The notes below the pieces were generated by a model. That model ran no database searches. It was given only the letters and a program-made list of their open reading frames with translations, and was not told where the DNA came from. A stretch of 64,000 nucleotides of DNA. Source: Arthrobacter sp. B1805 (GTDB taxonomy: Bacteria > Actinomycetota > Actinomycetes > Actinomycetales > Micrococcaceae). The position numbers were made by a program, and so were the translations under genes. Below, piece by piece: positions 44,359-51,700 of the stretch (the first letter of the stretch is position 1; each line of letters starts with the position of its first letter). The stretch spans positions 62,001 through 126,000 of the forward strand of contig NZ_PJIQ01000010.1 in NCBI RefSeq assembly GCF_002929745.1. The letters run 5' to 3'.

Positions 44359-45900
44359 TTATCGCTCCATCCCTTGATCGTGTGTAGCGTGTTGTTCGAA
44401 CTGGCGTTGTCGTGCCGCGTACCCATCGACTTCGGTCAGGGCTTTAACCTGCCGGCTTGGTCCATCATGTGAGGGCTGCAGCTTCGGCTCGGGAATCTCC
44501 GGCAACGGTCCTGCGACAGCGGCTAGCTGGTTCCGGATTGTTTGGGTCAGGACGTTGGCTTCTCGAAGTTCTTTCCCGGCTTCGTGCATGGCGCGGATTG
44601 CGCCGAAGGTGCGGAGCATCTGCTGCATGATGAGTGCCTGGGCGACCGGTGACGGTGCGCTTGACGCGGCGAGGAGGAAGGCTGTGGTGCCGGCCATCCT
44701 CAACGGCGGATCAACAGGTTCGGTGATCTTCATACCGCTCCGGTGAGCGGACCGGGCCATCGCCCGCGAAGCTTCAGCGAGAGGCCCAGGAGTTGGTTCA
44801 GTCGCCCGCGACCAGGCTCCGAGTAGTCCGGAGGTCTCACGTGCCACATGCGCCCAAGTCTGGTGATCCCCGGGGGCGACCTTCGTCATTGCTCGCCGGG
44901 CTTCTGCGAGCTGCACAGCAAGCTTCCTGGCCAGGTCCTCATCGAACGCCCGACCAGCCACCGACGTCACAGGGGACCCTCGTTTCATGTCTGGGGCGTC
45001 CGGGTTGGCGATTCTGTGGTGGCGCTTCGCAGCCCACCATTCCTCGGCTGCTTCCTGCGCTTGCTGCGGCGTATCCGGCCAGTTGGTTCGAAGTGCGGGA
45101 AGGGTGAGGTCTTTGGCGAGTTTCCCTCCACCGAACCAGATGGGACGCATGCCCTTCGGAGGACGCTCCGCCACCGAGTAACCCGTGACAACACTCCGCC
45201 CGCCGTCCGCGAAACGGGCGCTGACCAGCAAGCCGCTGCGCCGAAGACGGCGCACGAACTCTGCCTCATGCTGTGAGGCGACCGCACTGGAACGGACGAC
45301 GCGTTCCATCCGGAACCGTGCCGGCTCCTGCTCACGTCCAGCCCTTTGCTCGGCTGGTTTGAAGCCGCGCTCGGCGTACTGTCCCAGCTCCATCAACCCG
45401 TACTTCTTCTCGATGCCACGGGCAGCCCGCTGAGCCTTCGGATAGTCGGCACCGTCGTGCCACTTAGTGCCATCGGAACGCACGCGGGAAGCCACGATGT
45501 GTATGTGGTCATTTCCGGCGATGCTCTTCCCGTGGTGGACAGCGACCCACTGCACGGGCGCCTTACCGCTCGTCTCCGTGAAACCTATCTCGTCCATGAA
45601 GTCCTGGGCGATGTCGGCCCACTGCTGCCCGGTGACCGGCCTCTCATCGGCACGCACCGAGAGCGAACAATGCCATACATGGTTGGGGAGTTCCATGTCG
45701 AAAGTCCGCCGGTTCAGATCCAGCTCCTTCGCGACCATGACAGCGGAGCTCTCGTCCAGCTGCACGTCATCGAACCACGCCATGATCGTGGGACTACCTG
45801 TCACCAGATGCGGGTCGGTGTGCTCATTCCGCTTGCCCGGACCAACCAAATACTTCATCAGCCCGACCGGACGGTCACCCTTGGTGATGTTCGGGATCAT
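44359..45900 (-). CDS. Relaxase/mobilization nuclease
   Basis: A 513-residue relaxase. The N-terminal domain has the metal-binding histidine motif VHHGKSIAGNDHIHIVASRV (His122/123, His132, His134) and the preceding HVWHCSLSVRADERP. The rest is helical and probably links to the coupling protein. It nicks the plasmid at oriT and leads the strand into the recipient. A catalytic tyrosine is not obvious near the N-terminus; Tyr18 in LMKYLVGPGK is a candidate. No type IV secretion genes are in the window, so the element is probably mobilizable rather than self-transmissible. Confidence 0.88.
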   Translation of the reverse strand: MIPNITKGDRPVGLMKYLVGPGKRNEHTDPHLVTGSPTIMAWFDDVQLDESSAVMVAKELDLNRRTFDMELPNHVWHCSLSVRADERPVTGQQWADIAQDFMDEIGFTETSGKAPVQWVAVHHGKSIAGNDHIHIVASRVRSDGTKWHDGADYPKAQRAARGIEKKYGLMELGQYAERGFKPAEQRAGREQEPARFRMERVVRSSAVASQHEAEFVRRLRRSGLLVSARFADGGRSVVTGYSVAERPPKGMRPIWFGGGKLAKDLTLPALRTNWPDTPQQAQEAAEEWWAAKRHHRIANPDAPDMKRGSPVTSVAGRAFDEDLARKLAVQLAEARRAMTKVAPGDHQTWAHVARETSGLLGAWSRATEPTPGPLAEASRAMARSAHRSGMKITEPVDPPLRMAGTTAFLLAASSAPSPVAQALIMQQMLRTFGAIRAMHEAGKELREANVLTQTIRNQLAAVAGPLPEIPEPKLQPSHDGPSRQVKALTEVDGYAARQRQFEQHATHDQGMER

Positions 45901-46316
45901 GGCTTCAATTCCTCGATGACATCGACAATCCTCGCCATCACCTCACGGGCCTCCTGCACCACTGCCCGGCCATTCGAAGCCATCTCCCCCGTCGTGTTCT
46001 GGTGACGTGCCACCTGGTTCATGTTGTTCGCCGCTGTAGCAACCAAGTATCGGAGCTCAAGAAGTGCTGCAAGTTCCTGCTTACGCAGCTGCAAGGAAGC
46101 CGGGTCACCAGTACCCAAGGCCGCATCAACCAGAATCGCCGACGGTGACAAACCCGTTTGCGCCTCAAGCCTCAGCAATTTCGCACGCTCCATCTCCGAC
46201 ATGGAGACACGCACGTACTGGGTCTTCCCTTCAATGCGCTTGCGCCGGGAAGACCAAACCCGACGCGACGGCCTCACGGCAGCATCGGTGCCGCCGTTTT
46301 CATCGTTCTCGGTCAC
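45897..46316 (-). CDS. mobC: MobC-family relaxosome protein
   Basis: A protein of 139 residues from GTG 46316 (GGAAAGGGGG upstream). The region TQYVRVSMSEMERAKLLRLE resembles a ribbon-helix-helix DNA-binding fold and ATAANNMNQVARHQN is the MobC signature. It melts and binds oriT so the relaxase can nick. The stop overlaps the relaxase start by 4 bp. A longer frame reaches 46427 without a better ribosome site. Confidence 0.88.
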   Translation of the reverse strand: MTENDENGGTDAAVRPSRRVWSSRRKRIEGKTQYVRVSMSEMERAKLLRLEAQTGLSPSAILVDAALGTGDPASLQLRKQELAALLELRYLVATAANNMNQVARHQNTTGEMASNGRAVVQEAREVMARIVDVIEELKP

Positions 46317-46719
46317 GTCCGTCCCCCTTTCCGGCCCAGCGCAGCGCCCCTCCCCCGGAGGCCCCACACCCCAGTGTGCCACGGCCGCCACCGCAGGCGC
46401 TAGGCCGAATTCGCATTTATGGCACATAAACGCATAGCTTGCTCCGCTGGCGGCCTATTTGCCTCTCGCCCGGCAGTTCGTGCGGGGTGGGGTATTCAAG
46501 CTCTCGGAAGACGCTTCGCTTCTGGATTGACCGACCGGCTGCGCCGTTCCGTTTCGACTTGTGAATGTACTGTCCGCCCTTCTCTTGGCAAGGCTCCGAG
46601 GACGGCTTTCGCGGCATATCCTCGCTTCGCTCCGGTATTCCACGGTCCGATCTCTCCACCTTGCCAATTCACTTCGCGTCCAAGTGATGACGGCGTTGCC
46701 GAAAGGAACGGGGGCAAAG
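46317..46719. other. Probable origin-of-transfer region
   Basis: About 400 bp upstream of mobC without a gene; oriT commonly lies here. It includes a 6-bp hairpin TTTATG-GCA-CATAAA at 46416-46430 in an otherwise GC-rich setting. The location is by context and family knowledge; no known nick motif was recognised. Confidence 0.4.
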
Positions 46720-46941
46720 ATGAAAGAGGAACTCATGGTAGGCACGATGATGACACCGAAGGCCGTGGCTGAGTTGTACGGCGTGACAAGCCAAGAGCTT
46801 GCTCAGTGGCGCCGAGCCAACCTCGGACCGCCCTACTTCATGCTCGGAAGAAACACAGTCCGATACGACTCCGGCGACATTGAAGACTGGTTCAACGACC
46901 CCGCTAACGGGTACCTCCACGACTACCCAGCGGGACGGTAG
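46720..46941 (+). CDS. Small HTH protein (AlpA/excisionase-like)
   Basis: A 73-residue protein with the MerR/excisionase-type HTH: TPKAVAELYGVTSQELAQWR, then GPPYFMLGRNTVRYDSGDIE and DWF. Such proteins bind DNA as regulators or excision factors. ATG 46720 is chosen from several in-frame starts because it begins just ahead of the domain. It is divergent from mobC and may control the mobilization genes. Confidence 0.75.
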   Translation: MKEELMVGTMMTPKAVAELYGVTSQELAQWRRANLGPPYFMLGRNTVRYDSGDIEDWFNDPANGYLHDYPAGR

Positions 46942-47024
46942 TGATGGCAACCAGGGGCCACCATTTCTTGCACCTGATGGTACGTTCCCCGCCACAGTCT
47001 TAGGTGAGCGTTAGGGTGGTTCGT

Positions 47025-47309
47025 ATGGCAACCATTGACCTTGAAACCACCAAAGACCAGGCACGAAAACTCCTCGATTCGCGCATCGCATCCGTCACCG
47101 ATCTGGTGATCACACGTAAACGTGTGGACGAGCTGCGCGAGCAGCTCGCGGAAGCCGAACGCGAAGACAAGAAGGCATACGTCCGAGCAACGAAGGACGG
47201 ATGGAGCGAGGACGAGCTGAAGAAGCTGGGACTCGACCAGGCGGTTGTCAAGCGGCGAAATCGGCGAACTTCTGACAGGGTGGCCTCGAGCGAGTCCGTT
47301 CAATCTTGA
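47025..47309 (+). CDS. Hypothetical small helical protein
   Basis: A 94-residue charged protein, mostly helical (VDELREQLAEAEREDKKAY) and probably coiled coil. It ends in KRRNRRTSDRVASSESVQS. Not recognised. Its 3' end overlaps the start of the next gene by 65 bp in another frame. Plasmid-type accessory gene. Confidence 0.6.
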   Translation: MATIDLETTKDQARKLLDSRIASVTDLVITRKRVDELREQLAEAEREDKKAYVRATKDGWSEDELKKLGLDQAVVKRRNRRTSDRVASSESVQS

Positions 47310-48696
47310 TGTAGTCCGCCTCGTCCTCCAACGTTCTCCTAAGCTCAAGATTGGCGCCTCGTTGACTGACATCATCGTTCCCCGTTTCCGTCCCGTTACA
47401 CCACTCGATGTGCTTCGGGAGTACTTTGGTGACTTGCCCACTGCCGCCGACCTTGACCATCTTTCTATTGAACAGATCGAGGAAATCGGGCACCTTCTCA
47501 CCAGCAGCGCGCGCACCTCTGCCGGTAGCGCAGTGCCCGCTGGGACCTACTATCCCGGCGGATGGCTTGCGGGCAGTTGGAACTATCCAGCTTTTGGCCC
47601 TGAGCTAACGACTTCGCTCCTGTACTACCCGAGACTCCTTCTTCACGACCCCTTGGCGTCATTCTTCTTCGATGATTTTGATTCCCTTCCTGCAACGCGC
47701 GAGCTGCGTACAGAGGGAAACCTCCGGGGATCTCACATCGCTTCTATCCAATCCGGGCCGCAGCTGTTCGCCCGTCACGGCATGTTCAACCGTGAACCCG
47801 ACCACGAGCACAGCTCTCGGGAATGGTTCAAGCACATCGTGCTGAACGTGACGAAGCTAGCGCCGCTCATCGATAGCCAGATCTTGATCCTGCGTGACCA
47901 ATGGCCGGTGATCATCTCACGGAGGGAGTCACTCGAGACGAGTGTTCGGCACGATGTGCGTGCACCTCAGATGCAGGCAGCCGCGTCAGCGGGTGAAGCC
48001 ATGGACCCACCGTCTGCGAGATGGGACAACATCCGCGGAATGAACGTTGCACCGGGCGGGATGAAGTTCCGGGCAGCAGATGAACCGTTCGTCCACCAGG
48101 ACCAGTTCCTTTATCTCGCGAAGAGCCTCGCCCTGGCGGATGATGCGGAGGCCACCTACGCACCTCCGACCGACGCCGACTTCTCGCTGCTCCGTGCGAA
48201 GCTGGCGTTGGCAGTAGGGAAGCAATCAAGGGTGGGCCGTCACCCCAGCGAGGTTCTCACCGAGGTATCCAGATTGCTAATACCGGATCTCGAACTAGAC
48301 CTGAGCACCACCGTAGAAGTCAGACGGGACGAGGACAGCTTCGACGACTGGAGGCGGTCGCTGTCGTCCCTCGCCCGCGATGCAAGGGACGATGACCCCG
48401 AGACCCTTGCTGCCCGTGTCGAGGACGCTCTCATACCGCGCATCCATGACATTAAGAAGGCGACAAGTAAGAGTGCCACCCTCCGACAGCACATTGTGCC
48501 TGATGGGTCCTCGATGGTCGTATCTGCAGCCGCCGGCGCTTTGACCGCGGGATTGCCGGGTGCTGCAATAGGCGCGGTGGTCGGAGCAGCAGCAACAGGG
48601 GTGGTTGGATGGCTTATGAAGGCTTACCAACCATCCGCACTCAGCGGGCGGGACACCGTGCTTGCTCGAATCGTCCGAGGCACAAAGGCACGTTAG
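47245..48696 (+). CDS. Hypothetical protein with C-terminal glycine/alanine-rich hairpin
   Basis: A 483-residue protein not recognised. The first 350 residues are soluble (TDIIVPRFRPVTPLDVLREY, SRRESLETSVRHDVR). Near the C-terminus a Gly/Ala-rich pair of hydrophobic stretches (AAGALTAGLPGAAIGAVVGA) resembles membrane-inserting hairpins seen in some toxin or defence proteins. The start is a TTG within the preceding gene, so the true start is uncertain. It is convergent with the giant helicase gene. Confidence 0.6.
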   Translation: MSSGEIGELLTGWPRASPFNLDVVRLVLQRSPKLKIGASLTDIIVPRFRPVTPLDVLREYFGDLPTAADLDHLSIEQIEEIGHLLTSSARTSAGSAVPAGTYYPGGWLAGSWNYPAFGPELTTSLLYYPRLLLHDPLASFFFDDFDSLPATRELRTEGNLRGSHIASIQSGPQLFARHGMFNREPDHEHSSREWFKHIVLNVTKLAPLIDSQILILRDQWPVIISRRESLETSVRHDVRAPQMQAAASAGEAMDPPSARWDNIRGMNVAPGGMKFRAADEPFVHQDQFLYLAKSLALADDAEATYAPPTDADFSLLRAKLALAVGKQSRVGRHPSEVLTEVSRLLIPDLELDLSTTVEVRRDEDSFDDWRRSLSSLARDARDDDPETLAARVEDALIPRIHDIKKATSKSATLRQHIVPDGSSMVVSAAAGALTAGLPGAAIGAVVGAAATGVVGWLMKAYQPSALSGRDTVLARIVRGTKAR

Positions 48697-48743
48697 CTGG
48701 GTGTAAGCTGCGCAACTGAATGATGTCTGCGCTGCCGCTCAAC

Positions 48744-51700
48744 TTAGCGCCCCATGCCACTGTCCCGGCTGGTGGCCTTCGTCCGGAGCGTGGCGTCCGA
48801 ATGCTGACCGGGTGGGAGCTGCACAGGCGATCCCGGCTGTTTCGGTGTCGGGGTGGCGAGCCGCATATCACGCCGTAGCTCCTCGAGCTCGGCCGTCAGT
48901 ACGGTCTGCGCTCCGTCCTCGCCGTGCATCTCGCGGTTGATTCGCTCGACCTCCCACTTCGCCGTTTGCAACGCGTCCGTGTGCTTGAACGGTTGTTTCA
49001 GAGCGTTTGCTGCGTCCCGGTACTCTTGGCGTGATTCCTCCAGCTGACGCTCACGTTTCACCACTTCATTGGGCAGGCGCGTGACCTGGTTTTCGAGGCG
49101 CTGGATCACACCCACAGTCGGGAAGAGAGCGTCATTGCGTTTGAGCTCCACGGCCACGCCGGGCGCTCCCTCGATCTGCAACTCGACGTGGGACGCACCC
49201 ATCTCAACCATGTTCGCTTGGCCCTGGACGAACCTGATGTCGTGACCGCCGATGGAGGCCATCACACCAAGGTCCTTCGACCCCTGGATAGGGGGTCGTC
49301 CTGCTGCGTTCCTGTCCGCCCATGTGCGCAGCGCTTCCACTGCGTCAGTGCGCTTGTCAACGGTCCTACCGTTGATGGTCATGCGGAAGGCATCACCGCC
49401 GACGTCTGCGGTTGTACGCGCAGCTGCTTCCTTCAGTACGGGTAGTTCCGCGGCGAGTGCTTTGCCTCGGACGATGGCGCTGTCCTTGCGCCGGCTGAGC
49501 GCTGCCTGGTTGCGGTGCCAGCCGCGCTCAAGGCGCTGCAGTCGGGTCAGTTCCTGATCGGCCTTGGACTTCTCCAAAATGAGCGGGTTGCCGCTGGAGA
49601 TGGCTTTGACCTCCGCGAAGGACAGGGTGTTGTCACCGACGTCCTCGATCTCGCGGACGTCGAGTCGGCCGCGCATGATCTGGTCAATGAACTTGCTCTT
49701 GCGCTCCAACGTCTGCCACATGAAGGTGTCGAACGATCCCTTGGTGACCACCTGCGAGATGCCAACCTCGGGGTTTTGATTGCCTTGCCGGATGATGCGG
49801 CCGTGACGCTGGGAGACGTCGGCCGGCCGCCAAGGTGCGTCGAGGTCGACCAGGTGCACGGCGCGGGCCTGCATGTTCGTACCCGTACCCATCTTCTGCG
49901 TCGATCCGATGAGCACGGCGACGTCCCCTGTCCGGCAGGCCTCGAAGAGCCGACCTTTCTCGGCGTCGTTCTTCGCCTCGTGCGCGAAGCGCACCTTGTG
50001 CGCGGGCACGCCTCTCTGCACCAGGTCCTCACGCAGCTGCCTGTACACGTTCCACTTGTCCGAGGGCGTGCCGAGGTCGCAGAACACGATCTGCAGGGCG
50101 CCCGGCGTCGGGTGCGGGTCTCCCGTTTCCGGGTCAGCGTAGACGCGGTCCTTGTTCTCCTCGTACACCTTGGCCAAGAGGTCCGCGGTCGCACTGATCT
50201 TCGTGGCTCCGACGAGGGCGTCGAGGTCCGGGTCGACCAGGCGCATATCGAGGGCGGCTTTCCGTCCGTCGCTGGAAATCTTCAGCATGTTGTCCTCGGT
50301 CGGATCAACCAGACGTGCCTGGATCTTCTCGGCGCGGTCTGCGATGTCCGCGATGTACGCCTCGAGCTCGATGGACGGTTCGACGGTGACCATTCGGGGC
50401 AGGCGCCTGCCGTCCTCGCGTTCCTCGATGTCGGGCACAGGCAGCTGCAGGTCCTCGGCGGTCTTCACGTCCGCGAAGGTATGGAACATCTTCAGCAGCT
50501 CGGGCACGTTCTGGAACTTCGAGAACCGTTCCTTCATCTTGAAGCTGTCGCCGCCGGCGACGGTCATTTCCATCTCTGTCACGACCTGCCCGAAGGTCGC
50601 AGCCCACGTGTCGAAGTCGTTGATACCAGCCTTCTCGAGCAGGTCAGGGCGCAGGTAGCGCTGCATCACGTACATCTCGGTGACACTGTTGGCGATCGGC
50701 GTCGCCGTGGCGCCGGTGATCACCCTGTTACCGTGCACGCTGCGCAGGTACTCGACCTTCGCGTGGAGGTCTGATGCACGCTTGGACCCGTCGATCGCCG
50801 CATCCGAAATGTTCGAGGCGGTCGAGAGGTTCTTGAAGTCGTGCAGCTCGTCCACGACCAGATAGTCGATGCCTGTCTGCTCGAAGGTGATGCCCGGATC
50901 GGCCGGGGTTTCGCGGAGCCGTTTGATCTTCTCCTCATCGGCCTGCAGTCGCGACTCCAGCTTCTTGACGCTCATCGCCTTATTGCCGCTTTCAAGTGCC
51001 CGTTCCTTCGCGGCCAGGATTTCCTGACGCTTCCGGTCCACCTCACGGGTGAGATATTCGGCCTCGGATTCGGCAGAGAGCGGGATGCGCTCGAACGCGG
51101 TGCGGGTCATGATGACTGCGTCCCAGTCGTTCGCGGCCGCGCGGGCCACAAACTGCCGGCGCTTGTCGCCGGCGAGGTCGACAGACGACGCGGCGAGGAT
51201 CTGCGCCTGGGGGTAGATCTGCAGCCACTCGCGGGCGAACTGGTCCAGCATGTGGTTCGGTACGACGATCGCGGGTTTGCGTGCCATGCCAAGGCGCCGC
51301 AGCTCCATCGACCCCATCACCATCTCAGCGGTCTTACCCGCCCCGACCTCGTGGAAGAGTCCCACCGACGGCTCGGAAATCATGCGTGCTACAGCGGCAC
51401 GCTGGTGGGGTCTGGGTTTCCAGTCCTTAATGAGCCCGGGCAGGGTGAGTCGTTCACCTTCAACGGTGTAGTCGCGCAGCACAAGCGAATTGAATCTGCG
51501 GTTGTATTCGTCAGTAAGGGCGATGGCGCGGTCGGTGTCCTCCCACACCCACTCCCCGAAACGGTCCTGCATCAGCTGAGCCTTCTCCTGCGCTGAAGCT
51601 GTCTCCACAGGGTTGAGGATGCGCCGCTGACTCTCGGGATCAGGGTCCGGGTCGGTGACCTGCACACGCTTTTGCTCGAGCAGGTTCTTGAAGATTTCGC

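Noticed and set aside
49515-50774. Plus-strand frame of 419 codons
   Set aside because: Antisense to the helicase gene, whose conserved motifs lie on the minus strand; no ribosome site and no family pattern.
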